Shown here: positions 7,528 to 16,472 of the stretch, piece by piece
Numbering within the stretch: the stretch's first letter is position 1
How the letters are laid out: each line of letters opens with the position of its first letter
Assembly: GCA_900548905.1 (NCBI GenBank)
Contig: URMK01000053.1
Location: forward strand, 1-50,555
DNA length: 50,555 nucleotides
Reading direction: 5' to 3'
Origin: an uncultured Lachnospiraceae bacterium
GTDB taxonomy: Bacteria; Bacillota; Clostridia; Lachnospirales; Lachnospiraceae
Position numbers and translations under genes: made by a program
Notes under the pieces: model-generated
Seen by the model: the letters and a program-made list of their open reading frames with translations, nothing else
Databases searched by the model: none
Told to the model about the DNA's origin: nothing

Positions 7528-9384
7528 TTATCTGCCAAGTTCAGTGAGGAACCGGGAGGGAAATCCCGGTTCTTCTTTTGTTCCGGCCACATAAGACAGG
7601 GTGAGCTTATGCCGGGCCCGGGTCATCGCCACATAAAGCATGCGCCGCTCTTCCTCCACCGCTTCTCCTTTCATGCTTTTTTTATGGGGGATGACACCCT
7701 CATTGCAGTCAGGTATGTATACCGTGTTGAATTCCAACCCTTTGGAGGCATGCATAGTAAGGATATATACGCCGTCCCGCGTATCCGGATCCCGCCCTGC
7801 CTTTTCCAATTCTTTGTCGCAGGTCAGGATATGGTCCGCAAGTTCTTCCAGAGAGGCAAAATTCCGCATCTGCCGCTGCATCCATTCCGCTTCCCCCAAA
7901 AAGGCTCCCTTTTCTTTCCCTTCCTCCCGCTCTATTTTCCGGAGATAATCGTCGTAGCCCATTCCCTTGCGTATGTAATTTACCGCTGCAAACAGATCCA
8001 TCCGCCTGATTCGTTCCATATCCATCTGAAGACGGCGCAACACATCCTTCATATATGGCTTTTCCCTGTAAAAGGAAAAAAGCTCCCCGAATTCCACCCG
8101 TTCTCCGGGGACGGCGTTCCGGCTGATGTAGCGCACGGGCTTGTTCATAATCCGGTAAAAATCTTTTCGGTACTGCCCTCCCAGGGCGAATTCCAGATAG
8201 GCCAGGATATCCTGAGGCACCCTTTGCCTGAACGGGTTTTTAATCTTTTCTTTCATACGGAAGGGAATCCCTTTCTCTGCCAGTTTCCCGGCCATGGCAC
8301 AGGCATCCTGGTTTGTGCGGTATATAATGGCCGTTTCCCGCAGCGCCTGCACGGAAGCGTTACTCTCTTTTGCGATTTCCATGGCGATTTCTTCGTTTTC
8401 CTCCTCTCTGGAGGCAAAGCCCCGGCAGGTTACCGGCTGCCCTCCTTTGGCTGCCGCTTCGTTTTTTTTCGCATACCGGTTATGGTTAACGGCTATCAGC
8501 CGCCCTGCACTCTTTATAATTTCGGGCGTGCTGCGGTAGTTTTTTTCCAGCTGTACCTTCCCCGCATCCGGATAATCCTTCAGAAAACCCAGCATAATTT
8601 CCGGCTTGGCTCCCCGGAATGCATAAATCGACTGATCGTCATCCCCCACAATGAACAGATTGTTTTCCGGCAATGCCAGAATACGCAGCACTGCATACTG
8701 TACCGGGTTAATATCCTGGAATTCATCCACCAGAATGTAACGGAATTTTTCCTGCCAGGCTTTACGGATATCAGGCCTGTCGGTAAGAAGGCCATGGCAT
8801 TTCAGCACCATATCGTCAAAATCCAGCTTTCCTCTCCGCCGCAGTTCTTCTTCATATGCCTGGAAAATCGAAATAAATTCTTCTATCTGCGGTTCTCCCG
8901 TCTGTGTATGGCACCCGTTATTTTTAAACCGGCTGATTCCGGCCAGCAGGCTTTCTATGGCTTCATCTGTGGAAGCGGGGCCTTCCGGATTTTGGCAGGT
9001 ACAGGAAGGGCAGGCTAATATGGTCTTAATTATTTCTTTTTTTTCGTAATCGGAGATAACAGTACCGGAACGGTAAGGATAAGAGGTTTTAAGAATGTGA
9101 TAATAGACTGCGTGGAAGGTTCCGAAGTTTACCGGATACTGCTTCCCCTGCGTTTTCGCCCGAAAGCGTTCCTTCATTTCCTTTGCCGCGGCTTTGGTAA
9201 AGGTTATCACAAGGATGGAGGAAGGATCCACCCCCCTGTTTTCCACCAGATGCAGAATTCTCTGGATGATCGTGAAGGTTTTTCCGGAACCGGGCCCTGC
9301 CAGGACGAGCAGGGGACCGGTTCCGTGCCTTATTGCTTCTATTTGGCCGCGGTTATTGTCATTGTTTTCTGTGGGTTTATGCAC
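7528..9384 (-). CDS. UvrD/PcrA-like superfamily 1 DNA helicase
   Basis: A 618-aa ATP-dependent 3'-5' helicase. Walker A is AGPGSGKT near residue 30, motif II is VDEFQD, the DDDQSIYAFRG block follows, and the C-terminal motifs TMHASKGLEF and LLYVAMTRA-like are present. It is shorter than typical PcrA (about 720-750 aa), with a compact 2B region and no C-terminal tail. I chose GTG at 9384: it has GGAG five bases upstream and overlaps the gltX stop as GTGCATAA. A longer frame from a TTG at 9444 would begin inside gltX. It probably acts in repair or replication-fork rescue and is co-transcribed with gltX. Confidence 0.9.
   Translation of the reverse strand: MHKPTENNDNNRGQIEAIRHGTGPLLVLAGPGSGKTFTIIQRILHLVENRGVDPSSILVITFTKAAAKEMKERFRAKTQGKQYPVNFGTFHAVYYHILKTSYPYRSGTVISDYEKKEIIKTILACPSCTCQNPEGPASTDEAIESLLAGISRFKNNGCHTQTGEPQIEEFISIFQAYEEELRRRGKLDFDDMVLKCHGLLTDRPDIRKAWQEKFRYILVDEFQDINPVQYAVLRILALPENNLFIVGDDDQSIYAFRGAKPEIMLGFLKDYPDAGKVQLEKNYRSTPEIIKSAGRLIAVNHNRYAKKNEAAAKGGQPVTCRGFASREEENEEIAMEIAKESNASVQALRETAIIYRTNQDACAMAGKLAEKGIPFRMKEKIKNPFRQRVPQDILAYLEFALGGQYRKDFYRIMNKPVRYISRNAVPGERVEFGELFSFYREKPYMKDVLRRLQMDMERIRRMDLFAAVNYIRKGMGYDDYLRKIEREEGKEKGAFLGEAEWMQRQMRNFASLEELADHILTCDKELEKAGRDPDTRDGVYILTMHASKGLEFNTVYIPDCNEGVIPHKKSMKGEAVEEERRMLYVAMTRARHKLTLSYVAGTKEEPGFPSRFLTELGR
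7550..7577 (+). terminator. Terminator of the DUF1292 gene inside the helicase 3' end
   Basis: AACCGGGA (7550-7557) pairs with TCCCGGTT (7564-7571), followed by CTTCTTTTG. The hairpin serves the rightward gene while also being part of the leftward helicase coding sequence. Confidence 0.6.
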
Positions 9385-10837
9385 AGGCACTCCGCAACAT
9401 CTCAATTGCCGTACGGATACGGGCGAGAGATTCTTCTTTTCCAAGAATTGCCATAATCTCCGTAGCTCCTGCGGGCGTCATCTGCTTTCCGGAAACCGCA
9501 GTACGGACAGGCCACATCACGTAGCCGTTTTTACAGCCTTTTTTCTCCACATAGGAAACCAGTGCCTGGTACAGTGCGTCATTGCTGTAATCTTCCTGGG
9601 CCTCCAGGATGGGCAGCAGCCCGGTCAGCACCTCCAGGGAGCTTTCACTGTTGGTTTTCATCTTTTTATGAGTGTACATTGCCACATCATACGCCGGCAG
9701 CGCTGCGAAGAAATCCACCATTTCCTCGATATCCGGGAATACCTCGATTCTGGTCTTTACCATTTCCGCAACAGCCTTATAATCTATGTTCACCGGCAGC
9801 GCTTTTTTCAGGTACGGCTCCGCCATCTCATAAAACCGGTCGAAATCCATAGCCTTGATGTATTCCCCATTCATCCATTTCAATTTGGTATAATCAAATA
9901 CCGCCGGGGATTTTGACATGTGACGGTAATCAAATTCCCGGGTCAGTTCCTCCAGGGAAAAGATCTCTTCATTATTTTCCGGGCTCCAGCCAAGAAGCGC
10001 CACAAAATTAACAATAGCTTCCGTCAGAAAACCCTGTTCCACCAAATCTTCATAGGAAGAATGGCCGCAGCGCTTGGAAAGCTTATGATGCTCCTCATCC
10101 GTAATCAGCGGGCAATGTACATAAACGGGTACCTCCCATCCGAAAGCATCATAAAGCCTGTTATATTTGGGTGATGAGGACAAATACTCGTTCCCCCTCA
10201 CCACATGTGTGATCCCCATAAGGTGATCGTCCACGACATTGGCAAAATTATAGGTGGGATAGCCATCGGACTTAATCAGGATCATATCGTCCAGCTCCGC
10301 GTTGTCCACGGTGATGTCACCATAGATTTCATCATGGAAGGTGGTGGTGCCTTCCGTGGGATTATTCTGGCGGATGACATAGGGAACGCCTGCTGCCAGC
10401 TTCTCTTCCACCTCTTCCCTGGTGAGGCTGAGGCAGTGTTTGTCATAGATATTAATTTCCTTTTCTGCCACCGTACGGGTCAGGGTAGCCAGCCTGTCCT
10501 TGTCGCAGAAACAGTAATAGGCTTCTCCTTTTTCCACAAGCTTTTTCGCATATTCCAGATAAAGTCCGCAGGCCTGACGCTCACTCTGGACATAAGGGCC
10601 TGCTCCTCCGTCCTTATCCGGGCCTTCATCATGCCTGAGGCCTGTCTTTTCCAGGGTTCTGTAGATGATGTCCACAGCCCCCTCCACAAAACGTTCCTGA
10701 TCCGTATCTTCAATGCGCAGAATGAAATCGCCGCCCTCATGCTTGGCGATTAAATAGGCATATAAAGCAGTACGCAGATTTCCCACATGCATACGTCCTG
10801 TGGGGCTTGGTGCAAAACGGGTTCTTATTTTTGTCAC
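9377..10837 (-). CDS. gltX: Glutamyl-tRNA synthetase
   Basis: A 486-aa class I synthetase that charges tRNA-Glu (often also tRNA-Gln in Firmicutes lacking GlnRS). The HIGH-type signature is in FAPSPTGRMHVGNLRTALY and the KMSKS-type motif is KLSKR. Length is normal for bacterial GltX. The start is GTG at 10837 with AAGGA upstream. It lies 39 bp after the hydrogenase gene and overlaps the helicase gene by 8 bp. Confidence 0.96.
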   Translation of the reverse strand: MTKIRTRFAPSPTGRMHVGNLRTALYAYLIAKHEGGDFILRIEDTDQERFVEGAVDIIYRTLEKTGLRHDEGPDKDGGAGPYVQSERQACGLYLEYAKKLVEKGEAYYCFCDKDRLATLTRTVAEKEINIYDKHCLSLTREEVEEKLAAGVPYVIRQNNPTEGTTTFHDEIYGDITVDNAELDDMILIKSDGYPTYNFANVVDDHLMGITHVVRGNEYLSSSPKYNRLYDAFGWEVPVYVHCPLITDEEHHKLSKRCGHSSYEDLVEQGFLTEAIVNFVALLGWSPENNEEIFSLEELTREFDYRHMSKSPAVFDYTKLKWMNGEYIKAMDFDRFYEMAEPYLKKALPVNIDYKAVAEMVKTRIEVFPDIEEMVDFFAALPAYDVAMYTHKKMKTNSESSLEVLTGLLPILEAQEDYSNDALYQALVSYVEKKGCKNGYVMWPVRTAVSGKQMTPAGATEIMAILGKEESLARIRTAIEMLRSACA

Positions 10838-10876
10838 TTGTCTTATCCTTCGCTTTCCTAATTTCTGAACTGTTGC

Positions 10877-12391
10877 TTATTTATTCATCAGTGCTTTTTC
10901 TTCTTCCGCCGCGGAAATATCGGGGATTTTCTTCTCCGCCGCCGACTTGAAGGCATTTACTTCCTTCATGGCCTGGGGAATCGCAATGTTGGTTCCGGCT
11001 CCTGCAATACAGCCTCCCGGGCATGCCATTCCTTCTATCAGGCAGCCGTTTTTCTTTCCTGCTTTTGCCAGCATCAGCATTTTCCGGCATTCGGCCAGAC
11101 TTTCCGCATGCTCGATGTTTACCTCCACATCCGGGTAATATTCCCGGATACAGGCTTCAATAGCGCTGGCAACGCCTCCCGCCACACCGTAGCCGCGGCC
11201 CGCTCCTGTTGCATCTGCCAGCTTATCCTCCGCCCGGACTCCCTTCAGTTCAATCCCTCTGGCATCAAACATACCGGCTAATTCTTCAAAGGTAATAACA
11301 AAGTCCACATCCGAACGGACGCTTTTTCTGGAAGCCTCCAGCTTTTTGGATGCACAGGGGCCGATAAATACCACCGAAGCGTCAGGGTGCTCTGCTTTGA
11401 TCCTGCGCGCCGTTGCCACCATAGGGGTCAGGGCATGTGAAATATTGTCGATGGTTTCCGGGAAGAACTTCTTAGCCAGCATGGACCAGGACGGACAGCA
11501 GGAAGTGAGCAGAAAAGGCAGTTCCCCTGTTGCCACCGCATGGACATAATGCTCCGCTTCCGCCGCGGCTCCGATATCGGCTCCGACGGCAGTCTCATAG
11601 ACATCTGCAAAGCCCAGCTGCTTCAAGGCGGTTTTCAGCATATCCGGCGTTACTCCCGGGCCGAACTGCCCCACAAAAGCAGGCGCAACCTGGGCTATGA
11701 TCTTCCTTCCGGACTGGATAGCCCGGATGAGCTGGAAAATCTGTGACTTATCCGCTATAGCTCCAAACGGGCAGTTCACCATGCATTGTCCGCAGGAAAC
11801 GCACTTCTCTTCGTTTATGACCGCACGGCCCTGATCATCACTTTCGATGGCTCCGACGCCGCAGGCCAGGGCACAGGGGCGCACCTGATGGCTGATCGCG
11901 TCATAGGGGCAGATAGCCTTGCATTTTCCGCAACGGATACATTTCTCCGGATCAATATGGGATTTTCCGTTTATCATGGAAACCGCTTCTTTGGGACATA
12001 CTTCCCGGCAGGGATGGGCCATACAGCCCATGCATTTATCCGTCACCACATAACGGTTCACCGGACAGGCATTACACGCGGACGGAATGACCTGCACCAG
12101 CGGCGGTTCGTAATATTTCTGATCAATATCACTCTCATCCAGCCCCTGGGTCAGATGCACCGGCACATTTTCCGGTCTGAGGGAAAGCCCCATTGCCATA
12201 CGGATCCGTTCCGTCACCACAGCCCTTTCCCTGTAAATACTGTCCCTGTAAGCCGGAGCTTGTGCTCCTACTATTTTATAAGGCAGTTCTTCCGCATCAT
12301 CCTTAAGACTCTCAGAAGTATACGCCAGATTGGCTATTTCCTTAAAAACACGCCTGCGGATCTGCCTTACCTGTGTGTCAATTCCTCTCAC
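10877..12391 (-). CDS. [FeFe] hydrogenase, group-B-type
   Basis: A 504-aa iron-sulfur enzyme. Residues about 106-210 hold several Cys clusters, including CIRCGKCKAICP and CVSCGQCMVNCP. The H-cluster ligands are all present: TSCCPSW (296-302), GPCASKK (344-350) and MACPGGC (455-461). The arrangement and the GPC form of the second motif fit the monomeric group B (TSCC) hydrogenases of Clostridia rather than the electron-bifurcating HydABC type. It should couple ferredoxin to H2 turnover or serve a redox-sensing role. No HydEFG maturases are nearby. The start is GTG at 12391 with GGAGG about six bases upstream. Confidence 0.9.
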   Translation of the reverse strand: MRGIDTQVRQIRRRVFKEIANLAYTSESLKDDAEELPYKIVGAQAPAYRDSIYRERAVVTERIRMAMGLSLRPENVPVHLTQGLDESDIDQKYYEPPLVQVIPSACNACPVNRYVVTDKCMGCMAHPCREVCPKEAVSMINGKSHIDPEKCIRCGKCKAICPYDAISHQVRPCALACGVGAIESDDQGRAVINEEKCVSCGQCMVNCPFGAIADKSQIFQLIRAIQSGRKIIAQVAPAFVGQFGPGVTPDMLKTALKQLGFADVYETAVGADIGAAAEAEHYVHAVATGELPFLLTSCCPSWSMLAKKFFPETIDNISHALTPMVATARRIKAEHPDASVVFIGPCASKKLEASRKSVRSDVDFVITFEELAGMFDARGIELKGVRAEDKLADATGAGRGYGVAGGVASAIEACIREYYPDVEVNIEHAESLAECRKMLMLAKAGKKNGCLIEGMACPGGCIAGAGTNIAIPQAMKEVNAFKSAAEKKIPDISAAEEEKALMNK

Positions 12392-12497
12392 CTGCGTCCT
12401 CCATTCCTGTATTTATAATGGCTGTATTGGCTGCCCTGTTTAAGCATTTCCATCTTCTCCTATTTTTACACAAATCGGCCGCTAAATCAAGAATTTA

Positions 12498-14498
12498 TCA
12501 TAGAAAAAAACTGCCGGTTTGGAATACAAGCACACTTACCAGCCAGGCAAGTCCGATTTGAAAAGCCATAACCGCCGAAGTGAATTTCCAGGAACCGCTT
12601 TCTTTTTTAATGGTTGCTATGGTCGCCACACAGGGAACATAAAGCAGGCAGAAAAGCATCAGGCAAAACGCATTCAACCCGCCGAAGGATGGGTCAAATT
12701 GCCGGATATTTTCAATGATGGAGGCCATACCCGCCGCGGAATTGGCATTGGAAACACCGAATAATACGGAAAAGGAGGAAACCACCACCTCTTTTGCAGA
12801 TATTCCGGATATCAGGGCGACCGCGATCTGCCATAACCCAAGCCCAGCGGGCTTCAGTACCGGAACCAGAAGCCTGCCCAGTGCGGCGCCGAAGCTATCG
12901 GAAGGATCCGCCACCATACCCTTTACTCCAAAATTCAGGATAAACCAGATAATTATAGAAGCAATGAATATCGTAGTTCCCGCTTTTGTCAGATAATCCT
13001 TAAGTTTGTTCCATACATAGGTGCGTATAGTCCTTGCATTGGGCCTTTTATATTCCGGAAGTTCTATCATCAGGGACTGGTTGACCTGTCCTTTTTCCAG
13101 CTTATGCTGCACAAGCGCCACCAGGATACCCATTACCATTCCGATGACATACATGGAGAAAGCCACCAGCATGGCACACTGGGGGAAAAACATTTCCGAA
13201 AACAGCACGTAAACAGGGAGCCTGGCTGAACAGGACATAAAGGGAGTCACTATCATCGTTCTTCTTCTGTCATGCTCCGTTTCCAGGGCTCTTGTGGCCA
13301 TTATAGCCGGAACCGTACAGCCGAAGCCAAGAACCATAGGAAGGAAAGCTCTCCCGGACAATCCCACTTTACCCATAATGCCGTCCATGACATAAGCGAC
13401 TCTGGCCATGTAACCACTGTCTTCCAGGACCGCCAGAGCCAGAAACAAAATAAAAATGTTGGGAACAAAGGTCAGAATGCCGCCCACACCTGCGATCACT
13501 CCATCTACTACAAGGGAAACCATCCAGCCGGCCACGTGAAGCCCTTCCAGTCCGGCCCGCATCAGATCCGAAAAAACAGCAAGAGCATATTCCAGCCCGC
13601 CCTTAAGGAAATCCCCCACAAAAAAGGTAAGGAAAAATACAAAGGCCATAATACACAGGAAAACCGGTACACCCCATATGGGATGGGTCAGCACTTTATC
13701 GATCCGATCCGTGCTTGCCGCTTTCCTGTCCCTGTAAAAAAGTACCTCTTCGATTATTTTCTCAATGTATTCATATTTCTTTGCCGTAATCTCTTTTTCA
13801 TAGCTGTGATCCGCTATGGCTTCCACCTCCAGCGGATGATCCTTCTTAACTTCCTCGTCATTTTCCAGAAGCTTTATCGCATGCCAGCGCACGGAAGAAT
13901 GATTGGGATAACTGGATTTCATACGTTCCTCCAGGGCAGAAAGCTTCGCTTCCACCTCTTCCCCGTAATCCAGAATATCCTTTTTAGGTCCTTCCTCATA
14001 ATGATGCACCACCGCATGCATCAGAATGTCAAGACCTGTCCGCTTTGCGGCTGAAACAGGGACTACCGGGATATCCCCCAGCATCTCCGGCAGACGGTGC
14101 ATGTCAATTTCCATCCCCCGTTCCTTCACAATATCCATCATATTTAAAGCCAGTATCACAGGCTTTCCCAGTTCCAGCAGCTGGAGAGTGAGGTACAGGT
14201 TCCTTTCCAGACAAGAAGCGTCAACCACATTGACAATTACCTCGATGTCGTCATCCAGCACGCATCTGCGGGTTACCTTTTCTTCAATGGTATAAGAAGT
14301 CAGGGAATAAATACCAGGGGTATCCACCAGCTTCAGATCGTACCCTTCATACTGGATATTACCTTCGTATTTTTCCACAGTAACCCCCGGCCAGTTAGCC
14401 ACCTTCAGCTTAGATCCCGTGATCGCATTAAACAAAGTGGTTTTTCCGCAGTTAGGATTCCCCACAAATGCTACATGTACATGATTATCCTTCCTCAT
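12498..14498 (-). CDS. feoB: Ferrous iron transporter FeoB
   Basis: A 666-aa inner-membrane Fe(II) importer. The N-terminal G domain shows G1 GNPNCGKTT, G3 DTPGIYSLT and NMMD, followed by a helical linker and about eight or more membrane segments from about residue 280. The Gate motifs with conserved Cys (FGCTVPAIMATR, PFMSCSARLPVY) are present. It overlaps feoA by 14 bp and is controlled by the same Fur-box promoter. The start is ATG at 14498. Confidence 0.97.
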   Translation of the reverse strand: MRKDNHVHVAFVGNPNCGKTTLFNAITGSKLKVANWPGVTVEKYEGNIQYEGYDLKLVDTPGIYSLTSYTIEEKVTRRCVLDDDIEVIVNVVDASCLERNLYLTLQLLELGKPVILALNMMDIVKERGMEIDMHRLPEMLGDIPVVPVSAAKRTGLDILMHAVVHHYEEGPKKDILDYGEEVEAKLSALEERMKSSYPNHSSVRWHAIKLLENDEEVKKDHPLEVEAIADHSYEKEITAKKYEYIEKIIEEVLFYRDRKAASTDRIDKVLTHPIWGVPVFLCIMAFVFFLTFFVGDFLKGGLEYALAVFSDLMRAGLEGLHVAGWMVSLVVDGVIAGVGGILTFVPNIFILFLALAVLEDSGYMARVAYVMDGIMGKVGLSGRAFLPMVLGFGCTVPAIMATRALETEHDRRRTMIVTPFMSCSARLPVYVLFSEMFFPQCAMLVAFSMYVIGMVMGILVALVQHKLEKGQVNQSLMIELPEYKRPNARTIRTYVWNKLKDYLTKAGTTIFIASIIIWFILNFGVKGMVADPSDSFGAALGRLLVPVLKPAGLGLWQIAVALISGISAKEVVVSSFSVLFGVSNANSAAGMASIIENIRQFDPSFGGLNAFCLMLFCLLYVPCVATIATIKKESGSWKFTSAVMAFQIGLAWLVSVLVFQTGSFFL

Positions 14499-14724
14499 CC
14501 GTTTCCACCCCCTTCACAACAATACCGGAGGTGATATGCTTTCCCAAGGCAAGCCGTGTTCCCCTCACATAAATAATCAGCGAACCGTTCTTTTTCCGGT
14601 TCAGCATTTTTACCTTCGTTCCTTCGATTAAACCCAGTGCCTGCAGCCTTCTGGAGATACCCTGTTCTATCCCGATATCTTCCACATAGTACTGGCCTCC
14701 TACCTGCCCTTCATAGAGTGTCAT
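14485..14724 (-). CDS. feoA: FeoA, SH3-like partner of FeoB
   Basis: A 79-aa cytoplasmic beta-barrel protein needed for full FeoB activity. The pattern YYVEDIGIEQGISRRLQALG, then GTKVKMLNRKKNGSLIIYVRGTRLALG, is typical. The ATG at 14724 follows AGGAAGGA. It is the first gene of the feoAB operon behind a consensus promoter and a Fur box. Confidence 0.93.
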   Translation of the reverse strand: MTLYEGQVGGQYYVEDIGIEQGISRRLQALGLIEGTKVKMLNRKKNGSLIIYVRGTRLALGKHITSGIVVKGVETDEEG

Positions 14725-14754
14725 GACAGCTTCGTCCTTCCTCTGTAAGTTATT

Positions 14755-14769
14755 TGATAATCATTCTCA
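14755..14769. promoter_or_regulatory. Fur box of feoAB
   Basis: TGATAATCATTCTCA matches the 7-1-7 Fur consensus (TGATAAT-N-ATTATCA) at all but one defined position. It lies directly downstream of the -10 box, over the expected transcription start, where iron-bound Fur would block transcription. Confidence 0.8.
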
Positions 14770-14775
14770 ATTAGG

Positions 14776-14804
14776 ATTATATTCTCCCCTTATGGAAATG
14801 TCAA
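14776..14804 (-). promoter_or_regulatory. Consensus sigma-A promoter of feoAB
   Basis: Read leftward, TTGACA (14804-14799), exactly 17 bp, then TATAAT (14781-14776). Both hexamers are perfect, as expected for a strong promoter held by a repressor. Confidence 0.85.
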
Positions 14805-14900
14805 CCACCTTACGCCGGGAAATGGATTTTTGGTAACAGCTTTTCTTTCCATTTAAAAAATGCTATACTGTTCTGCATGTGGGGAAAGGAAGGACGATTC

Positions 14901-15149
14901 ATGATAAGGAAAGAAGAAATATCGTATAATTTCATCCAGAAGGAGCCGCAGACAGGAAGTTATCAGGGAATGCGGTATTATCTCATGAAAAAAGGGGATC
15001 AGCTCTCCGCGACCGTCTACCCGGATAAGTTCTGCTATGTGAAAACACCGGAGGACCAAAAGGTCACCAAAGAGTTTCCGAATACCCCCGAATCCATGCC
15101 GGATCTGATCGGCTGGCTGAATGAGCAGCATGAAAGCGGGCGTTATTAA
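14901..15149 (+). CDS. Small protein of unknown function
   Basis: An 82-aa soluble protein; I do not recognise a named family. It holds a basic start (IRKEEISYNFIQKEP), a central YLMKKGDQLSATVYPDKFCY segment and a SMPDLIGWLNEQHE end, suggesting a compact alpha/beta domain. ATG at 14901 is preferred to 14877 because GGAAAGGAAGGAC precedes it. A possible -10 box, TATACT, is at 14864-14869 with a poor -35. It is transcribed away from feoA and lies 66 bp before cotJA. Confidence 0.6.
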   Translation: MIRKEEISYNFIQKEPQTGSYQGMRYYLMKKGDQLSATVYPDKFCYVKTPEDQKVTKEFPNTPESMPDLIGWLNEQHESGRY

Positions 15150-15170
15150 GTAGCAAAAACAAACCCTCCT

Positions 15171-15179
15171 CATATTATA
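15171..15179 (+). promoter_or_regulatory. Possible sporulation-type -10 element before cotJA
   Basis: CATATTATA fits the CATANNNTA -10 pattern of sigma-E/sigma-K promoters, 36 bp before the cotJA ATG. No matching -35 is seen at the right distance, so support is weak. Confidence 0.25.
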
Positions 15180-15215
15180 GTATTAAATAATTATGTAGTA
15201 TATGAGAGGAGTTTT

Positions 15216-15386
15216 ATGCAGGATTATAACTATGACGATTGCTTTGAACAGTTTCCCATAGCCATGGCTTATGTTCCCTGGCAGCATATGACCAATATAT
15301 ATGAGGATCTGGACGAGGCTTTTCAATGCGGCACTATCTTTCCTGAATTAAACAAACCCTTTACAGGAAGGAGATGTGTAAAATGA
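15216..15386 (+). CDS. cotJA: Spore coat associated protein CotJA
   Basis: A 56-aa protein with the CotJA pattern: FPIAMAYVPWQ near residue 13, then NIYEDLDEAFQCGTIFPEL and a basic end. CotJA assembles with CotJB and CotJC into the inner spore coat. The ATG follows GAGAGGAG. The stop overlaps the cotJB start as ATGA, and cotJC follows, the usual cotJABC order. Confidence 0.88.
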   Translation: MQDYNYDDCFEQFPIAMAYVPWQHMTNIYEDLDEAFQCGTIFPELNKPFTGRRCVK

Positions 15387-15664
15387 GTTGTCAGAATTGC
15401 CCGCCCTGCGCGAACCCGGAACAGGAACGCAGCCTGCACAACATCAGCATCGTAAGCTTTGTAGTGGTAGAGCTAACCGAATATCTTGATACCCATCCCT
15501 TTGACAGAGAGGCTCTGAATTATTTCAACTATTACAACCGGATGCTGAATAAAATGTCTGCGGAATTTGCCACCAAATATTTTCCGCTTAACCTTGCAAC
15601 TGCGGATCCGAATAACAGGGAATGGAATTGGGGCCTTGCGCCTCTGCCATGGGAAGGGGTGTGA
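15383..15664 (+). CDS. cotJB: Spore coat protein CotJB
   Basis: A 93-aa protein with the CotJB core: a central helix (VVELTEYLDTHPFDREAL), then FNYYNRML and a C-terminal W-rich NREWNWGLAPLPWE. The ATG at 15383 overlaps the cotJA stop and has AAGGAG about nine bases upstream; the in-frame ATG at 15374 sits on the ribosome-binding site and is rejected. The N-terminus CQNCPPC is a possible disulfide or metal pair. Confidence 0.9.
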   Translation: MSCQNCPPCANPEQERSLHNISIVSFVVVELTEYLDTHPFDREALNYFNYYNRMLNKMSAEFATKYFPLNLATADPNNREWNWGLAPLPWEGV

Positions 15665-15671
15665 AGCGTAA

Positions 15672-16277
15672 ATGTGGAATTATGAAAAAAGACTGCAGTT
15701 CCCGATAAAAATAACGGAACCCAATGCAATGCTGGCACAGTTTATCATCTCCCAATACGGCGGACCGGACGGAGAACTGGGCGCTTCCATGCGCTATCTC
15801 TCCCAGCGTTATACCATGCCGTACAGAGAAGTTGCCGGACTGTTAACAGATATCGGCACGGAAGAACTTGCTCACTTTGAGATGATCGGTGCTATCGTTT
15901 ACCAGCTGACCAAGAATCTGTCCATGGAAGAAATAGAAAACTCCGGCTTCGGCCCTTACTATATCGACCATACTACCGCCCTCTGGCCCCAGGCTGCAGG
16001 CGGAATCCCCTTCAATTCCTGCGAATTCCAGTCCAAAGGTGATATCATCACCGATTTGACCGAGGATATGGCCGCGGAACAGAAGGCCCGTACCACCTAT
16101 GACAACATCTTAAGAACCGTGAAGGATCCTGATGTTGCCGCTCCTATCCGTTTCCTCCGGGAACGTGAAATCGTACATTTCCAGCGCTTCGGGGAAGCCC
16201 TCCGCATCGTCCAGGAAAAACTCGACAGCAATAACTTCTACGCCTTCAACCCTGAATTCGATAGATGTAAGAGTTAA
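15672..16277 (+). CDS. cotJC: CotJC, manganese-catalase-like spore coat protein
   Basis: A 201-aa ferritin-like four-helix protein. Metal-ligand Glu/His motifs are visible in TEELAHFEM (about 62-70) and EREIVHFQRFGEAL (about 165-178), as in non-haem Mn catalases. It is a structural coat protein that may also remove peroxide. The ribosome-binding site is poor, so translation may be coupled to cotJB, 7 bp upstream. The last nine codons are duplicated after the stop codon (see the repeat at 16248-16303). Confidence 0.92.
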   Translation: MWNYEKRLQFPIKITEPNAMLAQFIISQYGGPDGELGASMRYLSQRYTMPYREVAGLLTDIGTEELAHFEMIGAIVYQLTKNLSMEEIENSGFGPYYIDHTTALWPQAAGGIPFNSCEFQSKGDIITDLTEDMAAEQKARTTYDNILRTVKDPDVAAPIRFLREREIVHFQRFGEALRIVQEKLDSNNFYAFNPEFDRCKS

Positions 16278-16303
16278 CCCTGAATTCGACAGATGTAAGA
16301 GCT
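16248..16303 (+). repeat. 28-bp tandem duplication at the cotJC 3' end
   Basis: 16248-16275 and 16276-16303 differ at two positions. The first copy encodes the end of CotJC; the second is untranslated, after the TAA at 16275-16277, and would encode the same peptide again. Confidence 0.9.
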
Positions 16304-16323
16304 GACTCTCTTTCCTACAGCAG

Positions 16324-16350
16324 CCCGGGCCTCACCGCCCGGGTCTTGTC
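16324..16350 (+). terminator. Probable terminator of cotJABC
   Basis: CCCGGGC (16324-16330) pairs with GCCCGGG (16337-16343), followed by TCTTGTC. The T-run is short, so termination may be partial. Confidence 0.5.
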
Positions 16351-16472
16351 ATTGTCTCATTCTGTTTCCGCCGCCCCCGGATTTCCTACCGGTTATCCCC
16401 CTGGCTGTCCAGGGATTTTTTTCCGCCGCGCACTCGCCGCACGGCATCGGGTCTATTATTATTTTGTTCTTG

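Noticed and set aside
7609..9018. 469-codon + strand frame opposite the helicase
   Set aside because: Antisense shadow of a conserved gene with no family features.
10865..10876. CTGAACTGTTGC next to the hydrogenase stop
   Set aside because: Resembles one end of the GTAAC family but no partner end or duplication is present.
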